Counted from the first letter of the stretch, positions 34,885-43,957 are shown. The stretch is DNA of 64,000 nt from Kitasatospora sp. NA04385 (GCF_013364235.1 NZ_CP054919.1:8025238-8089237), one strand, 5' to 3'. Notes: a model not told the origin generated them from the letters alone. A program made the numbers and translations.

Positions 34885-35880
34885 TCAGCGGCGGCCGCCC
34901 GCCAGCCGGGAGAACTTGGCGACCTCGAAGGTGGCGTACGAATTCGAGGCCAGCAGCGAGAACTTGATGCCCTCGCGGCCCTCGGGGCGCCGGTACCCGC
35001 TGGGCAGGAAGCGCTTGTAGTGATCGGCGGCGCGTTGGAAGAACTGCGGGCGCTCGGCCCGGGTCAGGCACCCCGGCAGGTCGAAGACGAACAGGTAGTG
35101 CCGGATCATCCTGGTGAACAGGTGCGGGCGCACCGTGGCGGTCACCGGCTCGGCCTCGGCGGGCTGGGCGTCCAGCAGTTCGAAGGTGCTCTCGTAGCGG
35201 TCGAACACGTCGAAGTGGCTGGCGCCCTCGCTGCCCGCCGGGTGCAGGGTGTGGCGGCGGCGGATGGTGACGCACTCGCGGTCCAGCACCGCGACCCGGG
35301 TGGCGGCCAGCAGCGAGCGGTGCACCGCCGGGATCTCCTCGTAGAAGCCGTCCGGGAAGGCCGGGACGGTCCCGCTGCGCATCAGCCGGTCCCAGACCAG
35401 CGGCGGGGCGCCGAACAGCTCGGGGCGCTCGGCGGGGGAGAACACCGCCGGCCCGACGGTGGCCAGCAGTTCGGCCGCGTTGCCCGGCCAGAGCTTGCCC
35501 CGGTACTCCCGGTTGTGGCCGAACAGCAGCACGTCGACCTCGCCGGTCTCGGCGAGCCGGGCGTCCATCGCCTCGAAGGCGTCCTCCGGCAGCAGGTGGT
35601 CGGCGTCCAGGAACAGCAGGTACTGCCCGCGGGCGTGCGCCGCCCCCGCCATCCGGGCCCGCCCGATGCCGGTCTCGTCCTCCAGCCGCAGCACCCGCAC
35701 CCGGGCGTCGCGCAGTTCGTACGCCTCGACCAGCCGCTCGGGGCAGTGCTCGGACGGGGTCTGCACCACGATGATCTCGAACTCGCGGAAGGACTGTCCG
35801 AGCAGCGAGTCGAGACACTCCTTCAGTTGTCCTTGCTCGTCGTAAGCGGGCAGCACGACGGTGATCAGTGGTGGGGCCAT
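34885..35880 (-). CDS. Family 2 glycosyltransferase
   Basis: A 331-residue GT-A fold enzyme. The opening ITVVLPAYDEQGQLKECLDS, the metal-binding LFLDADHLLP (Asp92-Ala-Asp94) and a downstream MRSGTVPAF / RRRHTLH region fit GT2 enzymes that build cell-wall polymers or exopolysaccharide. The C-terminal third (about 215-331) is helical and not diagnostic. No transmembrane segment is seen. I use the ATG at 35880; no convincing ribosome site is visible. Confidence 0.85.
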   Translation of the reverse strand: MAPPLITVVLPAYDEQGQLKECLDSLLGQSFREFEIIVVQTPSEHCPERLVEAYELRDARVRVLRLEDETGIGRARMAGAAHARGQYLLFLDADHLLPEDAFEAMDARLAETGEVDVLLFGHNREYRGKLWPGNAAELLATVGPAVFSPAERPELFGAPPLVWDRLMRSGTVPAFPDGFYEEIPAVHRSLLAATRVAVLDRECVTIRRRHTLHPAGSEGASHFDVFDRYESTFELLDAQPAEAEPVTATVRPHLFTRMIRHYLFVFDLPGCLTRAERPQFFQRAADHYKRFLPSGYRRPEGREGIKFSLLASNSYATFEVAKFSRLAGGRR

Positions 35881-36040
35881 GGCGGGGAGGCTAGGGGCGG
35901 GGACAGCTCCAGGCAAAGGTCGGAAGCCGCACCAAAGCATCGATACCGGACACCAGCCATGGGAAGTTCGCGAAATCTTCACCGAACGGACATGACTGTG
36001 CGCTGAAATGTCCGGATACAGGACGGAACGCCGTGACTTG

Positions 36041-36055
36041 CTGACGTATCGTCAG
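36041..36055. promoter_or_regulatory. Palindrome CTGACG-TAT-CGTCAG
   Basis: Perfect 6-bp arms separated by 3 nt lie between the glycosyltransferase start and the 3' end of the transglycosylase gene. This short symmetric form looks like a TetR- or GntR-type operator more than a terminator. It is 161 bp upstream of the glycosyltransferase ATG. Confidence 0.35.
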
Positions 36056-36116
36056 ATGTACGCACCGTGGTGGAGCTGCGGAGACGCCGTGCGAACGGGC
36101 CCCGCAGCCGACCGGA

Positions 36117-37007
36117 TCAGTACCAGTTGTGCGACTGCCAGAACGACCACGCCGCGCACGGGCTGCCGTACGTCTCGTTCATGTACTGCAGGCCCCACTT
36201 GATCTGCGTCACCGGGTTGTCCCGCCAGTCGGCGCCCACCGAGGCCATCTTCGAACCCGGCAGCGCCTGCATCAGCCCGTACGCCCCCGAGGAGGCGTTG
36301 GTGGCGTGCACGTTCCAGCTGCTCTCCCGCTCCACGATGTTCGAGAAGCACTGGAGCTGGCCCGCCGGGACGATCTGCGCTGCGATCTGCTGCGGCGTGC
36401 CGCTGTACGCGGACGTCGAGGACGCGGACGAGGACGCCGAGGACGAGCCGGAGCCGGTCGCCGACGGGGAGGCGGTGGCGGACAGCGGCGAGCGCTGCTG
36501 CGAGCGGGACGCCGCCGAGGCGGACGCGGACGCGGACGCCCGGGCCTTGGCCTCCGCGGACGCCTCCGCCGCGGCCTCGGCCTTCGCCTTGGCCTGCGCG
36601 GCGGCCTCCGCCTTGGCGTCGGCCTCCGCCTGCGCGGACGCGGACGCGCTGGCACTGGCCTCCGCCGCCGCCTGCGCGGCCGCCGAGGCGGCGGCCTCCG
36701 CCTCGGCCGATGCGGAGGCGGACGCGGCCTCGGCGGCGTCGGCCTCGGCCTGCGCCTGCTGCGAGGCGGACGCCGACGCCGCGGACCGCGACGCGGCGGC
36801 GGACTGCGAGGCGAAGGCGTCCGCGGACAGCTGCGGGCGGTCGGCCAGCGTCGGGTTCGCGGCGGCGTCGGCCGAGTCCGCGCCCTGCGGCATCGCGAGC
36901 GCCAGGGTGGCGGTACCGGCGACGGCGAACGTGGCGATGCCCGTCACCAGGACGTTCCGGTGGCGACGGAGCTTCTCCGAAAGGGTCAGGGTCCTGCGAT
37001 GGTGCAC
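36117..37007 (-). CDS. Secreted SLT-like lytic transglycosylase with Ala/Ser coiled region
   Basis: A 296-residue exported protein. A signal peptide (RRHRNVLVTGIATFAVAGTATLALA) is followed by about 150 residues of Ala/Ser/Glu-rich, probably coiled-coil sequence with repeated ASASA and AEA runs. The C-terminal transglycosylase domain (about 225-296) shows VERESSWN, with catalytic Glu228, then SGAYGLMQALPGSKM and ITQIKWG-like TQIKWGLQYM. It probably cuts peptidoglycan. The GTG at 37007 has GGAGAGG upstream. A hairpin lies in its leader. Its size and domain order resemble Streptomyces cell-wall hydrolases. Confidence 0.88.
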   Translation of the reverse strand: MHHRRTLTLSEKLRRHRNVLVTGIATFAVAGTATLALAMPQGADSADAAANPTLADRPQLSADAFASQSAAASRSAASASASQQAQAEADAAEAASASASAEAEAAASAAAQAAAEASASASASAQAEADAKAEAAAQAKAKAEAAAEASAEAKARASASASASAASRSQQRSPLSATASPSATGSGSSSASSSASSTSAYSGTPQQIAAQIVPAGQLQCFSNIVERESSWNVHATNASSGAYGLMQALPGSKMASVGADWRDNPVTQIKWGLQYMNETYGSPCAAWSFWQSHNWY

Positions 37008-37573
37008 GGCGACGACCTCTCCTCGCGCGGGCCGGGCGGCCGGACGGACACGGTGGCCGCCGACCGGGACGCGGAGCGCACCTCCGGCCCGGCGGCCGGA
37101 GGGCCGGCCGGGGCGCGATCGGCGCACGCGGTGGCAGGGAGTCCGGCGGTCGAACCGACCGGACTGCCTGGCGGACGGGACATTCTTGGCAGACGCCGGA
37201 GACCCGAACAATGGCCCTCGAAACTACGCACCGTAGTAGTCGACCCGGCGGCGAGGGCGGAGAAAGCCGGGCTTACCCGACCTGTCCGGGCCATAAACCC
37301 GCCTCCGCCGGAACGCCTGCCCGCACGCCGCTGACCTGCGCGTTCGCTACCCTCGGCGACACGCCCGACAGCCGCCCGCGGGGCGCGCGCCCGCGATCCG
37401 CCGCACACCAACTACCGGGGGCCGTAGACCACCCCCCGGATGTGCTCGGGCTCACAGGGGGTGACCGGGAACCGAACCCGGACCGGCACCCACCGCATCC
37501 GGCCGGCCACCCGCCGTCGACCTCCCGCCGCCCCGCCGTCCGCCCCGGCGCACCCGGAACGGATACTGGCCGG
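37008..37573. other. 566-bp divergent intergenic region
   Basis: This region separates the secreted transglycosylase (minus) and the metallophosphoesterase (plus). It contains a perfect hairpin, CCTCCGGCC / GGCCGGAGG with a 4-nt loop (37081-37102), in the leftward leader and the inverted repeat ACTACG-CAC-CGTAGT (37223-37237). I looked for a cyclic-di-AMP (ydaO) riboswitch, which often precedes such hydrolases in Streptomyces, and did not find its conserved blocks. I see no gene here. Confidence 0.6.
37081..37102 (-). promoter_or_regulatory. Leader hairpin upstream of the transglycosylase gene
   Basis: A 9-bp perfect stem with a CGGC/GCCG loop lies 73 bp upstream of the GTG at 37007, within the expected 5' untranslated region. 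It could act as an attenuator or stabilise the mRNA. Confidence 0.4.
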
Positions 37574-38881
37574 ATGATGATCGCGGTGATGGCGGTGGCG
37601 GCCCTCGGGCTGCTCGGGGTGGCGCACTGGTACCTGTGGCGGCGGCTGGTCCGCGACGTCTCCCGCCCCGGCGGCGGCTACCGTCGCACCGGCACCGTCC
37701 TGGCCTTCCTGCTGCCCGCCCTGATGCTGCTCGCGGTGGTCGGCGGACGGGCCTTCCCGCTCGCGGTGGAACGCTGGTTCGCCTGGCCCGGCTACCTCTG
37801 GATGGCCGTCGGCATCTACCTCCTGCTCGCCCTGCTGGCCGGCGAGGCGCTGCGGCCCCTGCTGCGCCGCCTCCACCGCCGCTTCCACCCCCGCCTCCAC
37901 CTCGACCTCCACCGCCGTCGGACGGTTGCGACCGCCCCCGCCCCCGCCGCTGCCGCGCCCGTCACCGTCCCCGCCACCCCCGAGCCCGCCGCGCAGCCGC
38001 CGGTGGAGACCGCCGAGCCCGTCGCGGCCGCCGAGCCCGCCGAGCCCGGTGCGGAGGCGTCGCGGCGCCTGTTCGTCTCCCGGCTGGTGGCCGGCGGCGC
38101 GGCGGCGGTGGCCGTCGGGGTGGTCGGCAACGGGACGTACGGGGTGCTGCGCGGGCCGCGGCTCAAGCACGTGACGGTGCCGCTGGCGAAGCTCCCGCGC
38201 GCCGCGCACGGCTACCGGATCGCGGTGGTCAGCGACATCCACCTCGGGCCGATCCTCGGCCGGGCGCACACCCGGCGGATCGTCGACACCATCAACTCCG
38301 TCCAGCCCGACCTGGTCACCGTGGTCGGCGACCTGGTCGACGGCACCGTCCCCGAACTCGGCCCGGCCGCCCGCCCGCTGGCCGACCTGCGGGCCAGGGA
38401 CGGGGCGTACTTCGTCACCGGCAACCACGAGTACTTCTCCGGCGCCGCGCCCTGGGTCGAGTTCGTCCGCGAGCTGGGCGTGCACCCGCTGGAGAACGCG
38501 CGGGTCGAGCTGCCCTGGTTCGACCTGGCCGGGGTCAACGACATCGCCGGCACCGCGCAGGGCCAGGGCCCGGACTACGACCGGGCCCTGGGCGACCGCG
38601 ACCGGGCCCGCGCCGCGGTGCTGATGGCCCACCAGCCGGTCACCGTCCACGACAGCGTGCGCCACGGCGTCGACCTCCAGCTCTCCGGCCACACCCACGG
38701 CGGCCAGCTCTGGCCCGGCAACTACCTCGCCGAACTGGCCAACCCCACCGTCGCGGGCCTGGAGCGCTACGGCGACACCCAGCTCTACGTCACCCGCGGC
38801 GCGGGCGCCTGGGGCCCGCCGGTCCGGGTCGGCGCCCCGTCCGACATCACGGTGGTCACCCTCGCCTCGCTCCGGGCCTGA
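37574..38881 (+). CDS. Membrane-anchored metallophosphoesterase (YkuE-like)
   Basis: A 435-residue protein. Three N-terminal transmembrane segments (about 1-95), an Ala/Pro/Glu-rich linker (about 115-165) and a signal-like RRLFVSRLVAGGAAAVAVGV segment precede a calcineurin-like phosphoesterase domain (about 205-435). Metal ligands are in VVSDIHLGPI, VVGDLVDG, TGNHEYFSG, MAHQP and SGHTHGGQL. Family members hydrolyse lipid- or nucleotide-linked phosphates near the membrane. The ATG doublet at 37574 has only a weak ribosome site. Confidence 0.88.
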   Translation: MMIAVMAVAALGLLGVAHWYLWRRLVRDVSRPGGGYRRTGTVLAFLLPALMLLAVVGGRAFPLAVERWFAWPGYLWMAVGIYLLLALLAGEALRPLLRRLHRRFHPRLHLDLHRRRTVATAPAPAAAAPVTVPATPEPAAQPPVETAEPVAAAEPAEPGAEASRRLFVSRLVAGGAAAVAVGVVGNGTYGVLRGPRLKHVTVPLAKLPRAAHGYRIAVVSDIHLGPILGRAHTRRIVDTINSVQPDLVTVVGDLVDGTVPELGPAARPLADLRARDGAYFVTGNHEYFSGAAPWVEFVRELGVHPLENARVELPWFDLAGVNDIAGTAQGQGPDYDRALGDRDRARAAVLMAHQPVTVHDSVRHGVDLQLSGHTHGGQLWPGNYLAELANPTVAGLERYGDTQLYVTRGAGAWGPPVRVGAPSDITVVTLASLRA

Positions 38882-38953
38882 CCCGGAACCGGGCCCCGGC
38901 CGCCGCCGGAAAACCGGTGGCCCGGTGCGGCATCAGGCCCTACCTTGCTGCCG

Positions 38954-40492
38954 GTGACCCGCGACGCCCGTGAACCCGCAGAGTCCCCGCCCGAGCCGGC
39001 CCCCGCGCCGGTCTCCGTCCCGGCTCCCGCGCCGGACTTCGTACCGGGCCTGGGGCCGGAGCCCGGGCTGTTCTCCCGGGCGTACCTGGCCACCACGGCG
39101 AGCTTCGCCGCGGTGATGTTCCTGACCGGGTTCGCGGCGATGGCGGTGATGCCGCTGCTGCCGGTGGCCGCCCGGGAGCTCGACGGGGTCGGCCTCTATC
39201 CGCTGGTGGCCGGGGCGTTCGTGGCGGCCAGCCTGCTCGGCGGCGTGCTGGGCGGCTCGTGGGCCGACCGCGCCGGGGCCGGACGGCCGCTGACCGCCGG
39301 AGTGCTGCTGTCCGTGGTGACACTGCTGGTCTCCGCGACCAGCACCACCATCTGGCAGCTGGGCGCGGGCCGCTTCACCGACGGCATCGCGGCCGGACTG
39401 GTCGCGGTGTCCGTCAACGCGGCCGTCGGACAGTCCTACCCGGACCGCCTGCGGGCCCGGGTGCTGTCCCTGATGAGCGCCTGCTGGATCGTGCCGTCCC
39501 TGGTCGGGCCCCCGCTCGCCGGGCTGGTGGCCGGGTGGTGGTCCTGGCAGGCGGTGTTCTACGCCCTCGCGGGGCTCACCGCGATCCCCGCCACGGCCGC
39601 GGTGCTGCTCCTGCGCGGCCGGTCGGGCCGGTCCGACCGGCGGGCGGGAGCGGGAGCGGCCGGGGAACTCGGTCCGGCCGTGCGCAGGCCCGCGCCGTCC
39701 GCCGCGCTGGCGGTGAGCGTGGCCGCGGCGCTCACCCAGTACGGCGTCACCGCCTGGGACGTCCTCCACCTGCTGTGCGCCGGGGCCGGCGTGGCGCTGC
39801 TGGTGGCCTTCGCCCCCCGGCTGCTGCCCCCGCGCACCTGGCGGGCCGCCGACGGACTGCCCGCCACCGTGCTGCTGCGCGCGCTGACCTCCGGTGCGTA
39901 CTTCACCCTGGAGGCCTTCGTCCCGCTGCTGCTCACCACGGTGCGCCGGGTGCCCGGCACGGTGACGGGGCTGGCCTTCACCGGGGCGGCGCTCGCCTGG
40001 GCCGGGTCCTCCTGGGTGCAGGGGCGGCTGCACCACCGGGTGCCCCGGCACCGGCTGGTGGCCGTCGGGGCCGCCGTCATGGCGGTCGCGGTGGCGGTGG
40101 CGGCGCTGTGCACCGTCCCGGCCGTACCGCCCGCGGTCGCGGTGTCCTCGATGGTGCTGGCCGCCGTCGGCATGGGGCTGGCGGCGCCCTCGCTCACCCT
40201 GCTGTCGCTCGCGCACACCCCGGCCGACCGGCAGGGCTACGCGAGCGGCGCGATGCAGACCTCGCAGAACCTCGGCCAGACCCTGGTGCTGGCCGTGACC
40301 TCGGCCCTGTTCACCACCCTCTCCGTACTGTCGGACGGCGGGCTCCCGGCGTTCACCGGTGCCTTCGCGCTGCTGGCGGTCCCGATCGCGGCCGCCGCCG
40401 CGCTGTCCGGCCGCACCCGGGTCACGGCCGCGGCCACCGTCCGGCGGCCCGCCCCGGAGCCGTCCGCCGCCGGAGCGGGAAGCCGGACGTGA
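38954..40492 (+). CDS. MFS transporter (12 TM)
   Basis: A 512-residue major facilitator. A Pro-rich N-terminal tail of about 40 residues precedes about 12 membrane helices. The loop 2-3 motif is GGSWADRAGAGRPL, and helix 4 holds GRFTDGIAAGLVAVSVNAAV. The GTG at 38954 is the more likely start; a TTG lies 9 bp upstream. Its stop overlaps the start of the isochorismatase-like gene (GTGA), so the two form an operon, perhaps exporting or importing the hydrolase's substrate or product. Confidence 0.88.
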   Translation: MTRDAREPAESPPEPAPAPVSVPAPAPDFVPGLGPEPGLFSRAYLATTASFAAVMFLTGFAAMAVMPLLPVAARELDGVGLYPLVAGAFVAASLLGGVLGGSWADRAGAGRPLTAGVLLSVVTLLVSATSTTIWQLGAGRFTDGIAAGLVAVSVNAAVGQSYPDRLRARVLSLMSACWIVPSLVGPPLAGLVAGWWSWQAVFYALAGLTAIPATAAVLLLRGRSGRSDRRAGAGAAGELGPAVRRPAPSAALAVSVAAALTQYGVTAWDVLHLLCAGAGVALLVAFAPRLLPPRTWRAADGLPATVLLRALTSGAYFTLEAFVPLLLTTVRRVPGTVTGLAFTGAALAWAGSSWVQGRLHHRVPRHRLVAVGAAVMAVAVAVAALCTVPAVPPAVAVSSMVLAAVGMGLAAPSLTLLSLAHTPADRQGYASGAMQTSQNLGQTLVLAVTSALFTTLSVLSDGGLPAFTGAFALLAVPIAAAAALSGRTRVTAAATVRRPAPEPSAAGAGSRT

Positions 40493-41043
40493 CGGCCGCC
40501 CAGTACGGCGGGCCGCCGCCGCACCGCCCGGTCCTCCTCGTCATCGACATGCAGGTCGGCACGGAACCCTTCATGCACCGCCCCGACCGGACGGTCCGCA
40601 CCATCGCGGACCTGGGCCGCCGGGCCCGCGCCGCGCACGTCCCCGTCGTCACCGTGCGGCAGCGGGGCTGCGGCGAGGTGCTGCCCGCCCTGGCGCCGCC
40701 GGACGGGGAGCCGCAGCTGACCAAGACCACCGCGGACGCCTTCCTGCGCACCGACCTGGTCGGGACGCTGGCCCGGCTCGGCGCGACCGAACTCCTGGTC
40801 ACCGGCTTCGCCACCGAGAACTGCGTGGAGACCACCGCCCGCCAGGCCCTCAGCCGCGGCTACGACCTGGTGCTGGTCGCCGACGGGCACACCACCTCGG
40901 TCCGCCCCGAGCCGACCGGCTTCGTCCCGCCGGAGGCGGCCATCGCCCACCACAACGAGATCTACCGGCACCTGGACTTCCCCGAGCGCAGCATCCGGGT
41001 GCTGCCCGCCGCCGCGATCGACTTCACCGCGCCCCGCCCCTGA
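40489..41043 (+). CDS. Isochorismatase-like cysteine hydrolase
   Basis: A 184-residue cysteine hydrolase. The catalytic Asp is in LLVIDMQVG, Lys in QLTKTTADAF and Cys in GFATENCVETTARQAL. Cys makes it a nicotinamidase/ureidoacrylase-type amidohydrolase rather than a true isochorismatase. The substrate is unknown. The GTG at 40489 overlaps the MFS stop by 4 bp. It converges with the DUF2000 gene. Confidence 0.9.
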   Translation: MTAAQYGGPPPHRPVLLVIDMQVGTEPFMHRPDRTVRTIADLGRRARAAHVPVVTVRQRGCGEVLPALAPPDGEPQLTKTTADAFLRTDLVGTLARLGATELLVTGFATENCVETTARQALSRGYDLVLVADGHTTSVRPEPTGFVPPEAAIAHHNEIYRHLDFPERSIRVLPAAAIDFTAPRP

Positions 41044-41089
41044 CCGCCCCGGCCGCAGGTCCGAGCCGCGGTTCGGGCCCTCGGCCCGT

Positions 41090-41566
41090 TCAGGGGTGCA
41101 TCCGGGCCCCCTTGAGCACCTTGTCCACCGCGTTGCGCGGCCCGTGCACGGCCAGGCCGACCAGGTCCAGCGCCGCCGTCGGCACCGCCCGGACCGCCGC
41201 CCGGTTGTCCCGGTCGTTGCCGGTGGCGAACAGGTCCGCGGTGAACACCGCCAGCGGCAGCCCCCGGGACAGCGCCCGCCCGTGCGCCCCCGCCAGCAGC
41301 TCGCGCCCGCCCTCCAGGACCAGCACCGGCTGCCGGAACATCGGCAGGTAGCCGGTGCCGTCCGCGTCCGCGTACGGCTCGCCGATCAACTCCGGCACGG
41401 CGGTGCCCAGCCCGCTCACCAGGAAGGCCGTCACGTTCAGCCGCTGCCACGGCGCGAGGTCCTCGCGGAGCAGCACGGCGATCTTGCTGTCGAAGCGGAC
41501 GGGAGCGGTCGCGGGGGCGGTCACGGTCGTCGGAGTGGGGGAGACCGAGGTCGAGGTGTTGTCCAT
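41090..41566 (-). CDS. DUF2000 family protein
   Basis: A 158-residue DUF2000 protein, recognised by RFDSKIAVLLREDLAPWQRL, NVTAFLVSGLG and a late GLPLAVFTADLFATGNDRDN. The fold is related to peptidyl-tRNA hydrolase II but the function is unknown. It diverges, with only 49 bp between starts, from an AraC-type regulator, a pairing that suggests control of this gene by that regulator. The ATG is at 41566. Confidence 0.88.
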   Translation of the reverse strand: MDNTSTSVSPTPTTVTAPATAPVRFDSKIAVLLREDLAPWQRLNVTAFLVSGLGTAVPELIGEPYADADGTGYLPMFRQPVLVLEGGRELLAGAHGRALSRGLPLAVFTADLFATGNDRDNRAAVRAVPTAALDLVGLAVHGPRNAVDKVLKGARMHP

Positions 41567-41615
41567 GGACCGAGCGTGCCGCCCGCAACGGCGCCGGGTC
41601 TTGTACGTTCTTCGC

Positions 41616-42413
41616 ATGCCCGCAGCACCGCCGGAGGAGACCACGGCCTGGCGGCCGCGCGTCCCCGGCGTGGTCGAGGTGTTCCACGCGCACTTCACCG
41701 CCCACCGGTACCCCATGCACGTCCACGACTCCTGGACGCTGCTGATCGTCGACGACGGCGCCGTCCGCTACGACCTCGACCGCCACCGCCGGGGCACCCC
41801 GCACGACACCGTCAGCCTGCTGCCCCCGGACGTCCCGCACAACGGCTCACCGGCCACCGAGGACGGTTTCCGCAAACGTGTGATCTACCTCGAACCCGAG
41901 CTGATCGGACGGGAGTTGATCGGTCCCGCGGTGGACGGGCCCGACCTCGCCGACCCGCTGCTGCGGCGCCGGGTCGGACAGCTGCACGCCGCCCTCGGCA
42001 CCCCGGGTGAGGAGCTCCAGGCCGAGAGCCGGCTGGCCCTGATCGCCGAACGCCTCCGCCACCAGCTGGGCCCGCGCCCCGGCCCGGCACCCGCCGGGTC
42101 CGGCCTCGCCCACGACCTGCGCGACCTGCTCGACGCCCGCCTCACCGAACGCACCACCCTCGCCGACGCCGCCACCCGGCTGCACGCCCACCCCGCCCAC
42201 CTGGTCCGCACCTTCACCACCGCGTTCGGCCTGCCCCCGCACCAGTACCTCACCACCCGCCGCATCGACCGCGCCCGCCACCTCCTCCTCGACGGCCACC
42301 CCCCGACCGCCGTCGCCACCGCCCTCGGCTTCCACGACCAGTCCCACCTGACCCGCCACTTCCGCCGCATCGTCGGCACCACCCCGGGCCGCTTCGCGCG
42401 CCGGGAGCGGTGA
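41616..42413 (+). CDS. AraC-family regulator with cupin sensor
   Basis: A 265-residue regulator. The N-terminal AraC-binding cupin (about 15-95; MHVHDSWTLLIVDDGAVRYDL) precedes two helix-turn-helix units (about 165-262): TLADAATRLHAHPAHLVRTF and PPTAVATALGFHDQSHLTRH, then FRRIVGTTPGRF. It probably activates the divergent DUF2000 gene. The ATG at 41616 has no clear ribosome site. Confidence 0.9.
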   Translation: MPAAPPEETTAWRPRVPGVVEVFHAHFTAHRYPMHVHDSWTLLIVDDGAVRYDLDRHRRGTPHDTVSLLPPDVPHNGSPATEDGFRKRVIYLEPELIGRELIGPAVDGPDLADPLLRRRVGQLHAALGTPGEELQAESRLALIAERLRHQLGPRPGPAPAGSGLAHDLRDLLDARLTERTTLADAATRLHAHPAHLVRTFTTAFGLPPHQYLTTRRIDRARHLLLDGHPPTAVATALGFHDQSHLTRHFRRIVGTTPGRFARRER

Positions 42414-42541
42414 GCAGGAGAGAGCCCCTCAAGCGGGGGGCGGAGCGGGCCGCCCGGGGTGGCCCGGCAGGGGGCGCAGCGCGGCCGCGTTTCGGGTCGT
42501 TCGGACGAGGGGCCGCCGGGGTGGGGTCCGCCGTCCGGGGT

Positions 42542-42554
42542 GTGAAAGTTTCAC
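42542..42554. promoter_or_regulatory. Palindromic box upstream of the GH6 cellulase
   Basis: GTGAAA-G-TTTCAC is a perfect 6-bp inverted repeat with one central base, 131 bp upstream of the cellulase ATG. GAAA-N-TTTC boxes recur before secreted polysaccharidase genes in actinomycetes, so this is a plausible regulator site controlling cellulose-induced or glucose-repressed expression. Confidence 0.55.
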
Positions 42555-42684
42555 CGGGGGAGGGGCCGCGGGCCGGGTTCCGCTGCGGGTTCGGCGAGGG
42601 TGGGCGAGGCGGCCTTGACGGGACGTCATCGGGGCTGGCTGCATGGGCCGCCCGATCGCCGATCCCTGCCGGGAGAGACCTGCC

Positions 42685-43908
42685 ATGCGCCCATCCCACC
42701 CCGTCCGAGCCGCGCTCTCGCTGGCCGTGCTGCTCGCGTCCGGCCTCGGACTCGCCACCTCCTCCCAGGCCCAGGCCGCCACGCCCGGCGCGCCCGGGGC
42801 GCGGACCCTCGCGCCCGACACCCGGTTCTACGTCGACCCGGCGAGCAAGGCCGCGCAGCAGGCGCTGACCGACCTCAAGGCGCACGACCTGGCCGGGGCC
42901 AAGGCGATGGCCCAGCTGGCGTCCTGGCCGGTCGCGCAGTGGTTCAACGGCACGGCCACCCCGAAGGAGACCACCGACGCGATGGTCGCCCTACAGGCCA
43001 AGGCGGCCCTGGCCCGGCAGGTGCCGGTCACCGTCGCCTACAACGTGCCGGGCCGGGACTGCTCGCAGTACTCGGCGGGCGGCGCCTCCAACAGCACCGA
43101 GTACGCGGCCTGGATCGACGCCCTGGCCCGCGGCATCGGCGACCACCGGACGGTGGTCATCCTGGAGCCGGACGGCCTCGCCCTGTCGCCCGCGTTCTGC
43201 GGCGGCACCGCCGCCCAGCAGCAGGACCGGCTCGCCGAGATCTCCGCCGCCGTCACCCGGCTGGAGCGCCAGCGCGGCGCGGCCGTCTACCTGGACGCCG
43301 GGCACAGCACCTGGCAGAACGTCGGCACCCAGGCGCAGCTGCTGATCGACGGCGGCGTGGCGAACGCGCAGGGCTTCTTCCTGAACGTGTCGAACTACCA
43401 GACCGACGCCGCGCTGACCCGCTACGGCACCCTGGTCTCCCAGTGCGTCTGGTACCTGCAGAACACCCCGGGCGCCACCGCCGACTCCTGCGCCAACCAG
43501 TACTGGCCCGACGCGGACGCCGACGCCTGGTACGCCGAGCACGTCCCCGCCGGGGCGAAGCTCACCCACTTCGTGATCGACAGCAGCCGCAACGGCCGGG
43601 GCCCGTGGACGCCGGAGCCCGGCAAGTACACCGGTGACCCGCAGACCTGGTGCAACCCGCCCGCCCGCGGCCTGGGCACCCGTCCCACCGCTGACACCGG
43701 CCAGGCCCTGCTGGACGCCTTCCTGTGGATCAAGGTCCCCGGTGAGTCCGACGGCAGCTGCACCCGCGGCACCGCGGGCCCGGCCGACCCCGAGTACGGC
43801 TCGGTCGACCCGGTCGCGGGCGGCTGGTGGCCCGAGCAGGCGCGCTCCCTGGTGGCCGACGCCGCCCCGAAACTCACCTTCAACACCGGTCTGTTCCCGC
43901 AGCACTGA
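42685..43908 (+). CDS. Secreted GH6 cellulase (endoglucanase/cellobiohydrolase)
   Basis: A 407-residue secreted GH6 enzyme. The signal peptide is VRAALSLAVLLASGLGLATSSQAQA. Active-site aspartates are Asp163 in VVILEPDGLAL (general acid), Asp204 in AVYLDAGHSTW and Asp299 in VIDSSRNGRGP. NVPGRDCSQYSAGG is also conserved. No cellulose-binding module is attached. It hydrolyses beta-1,4-glucan outside the cell with inversion. The ATG at 42685 has GGGAGAG upstream, and a palindromic operator candidate lies at 42542. It could also release soluble glucans usable by the locus at 826-17829. Confidence 0.93.
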   Translation: MRPSHPVRAALSLAVLLASGLGLATSSQAQAATPGAPGARTLAPDTRFYVDPASKAAQQALTDLKAHDLAGAKAMAQLASWPVAQWFNGTATPKETTDAMVALQAKAALARQVPVTVAYNVPGRDCSQYSAGGASNSTEYAAWIDALARGIGDHRTVVILEPDGLALSPAFCGGTAAQQQDRLAEISAAVTRLERQRGAAVYLDAGHSTWQNVGTQAQLLIDGGVANAQGFFLNVSNYQTDAALTRYGTLVSQCVWYLQNTPGATADSCANQYWPDADADAWYAEHVPAGAKLTHFVIDSSRNGRGPWTPEPGKYTGDPQTWCNPPARGLGTRPTADTGQALLDAFLWIKVPGESDGSCTRGTAGPADPEYGSVDPVAGGWWPEQARSLVADAAPKLTFNTGLFPQH

Positions 43909-43924
43909 CGGCACCCGCCGCACC

Positions 43925-43957
43925 GACGCCCGGGCCCGCACCACCGGCCCGGGCGTC
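43925..43957 (+). terminator. Hairpin terminator after the GH6 gene
   Basis: Perfect 12-bp arms, GACGCCCGGGCC (43925-43936) and GGCCCGGGCGTC (43946-43957), with a 9-nt loop, start 17 bp after the cellulase stop. Confidence 0.65.

Noticed and set aside
36008..36202. Small plus-strand frame starting MSGYRTERRD
   Set aside because: It overlaps the 3' end of the transglycosylase gene on the other strand, has no ribosome site, and its composition turns Thr/Arg-rich as in shadow frames.
37008..37450. Possible cyclic-di-AMP (ydaO) riboswitch before the secreted transglycosylase
   Set aside because: Such switches are known before Streptomyces cell-wall hydrolases, but I could not find the conserved blocks on the minus strand; an Infernal search would settle it.
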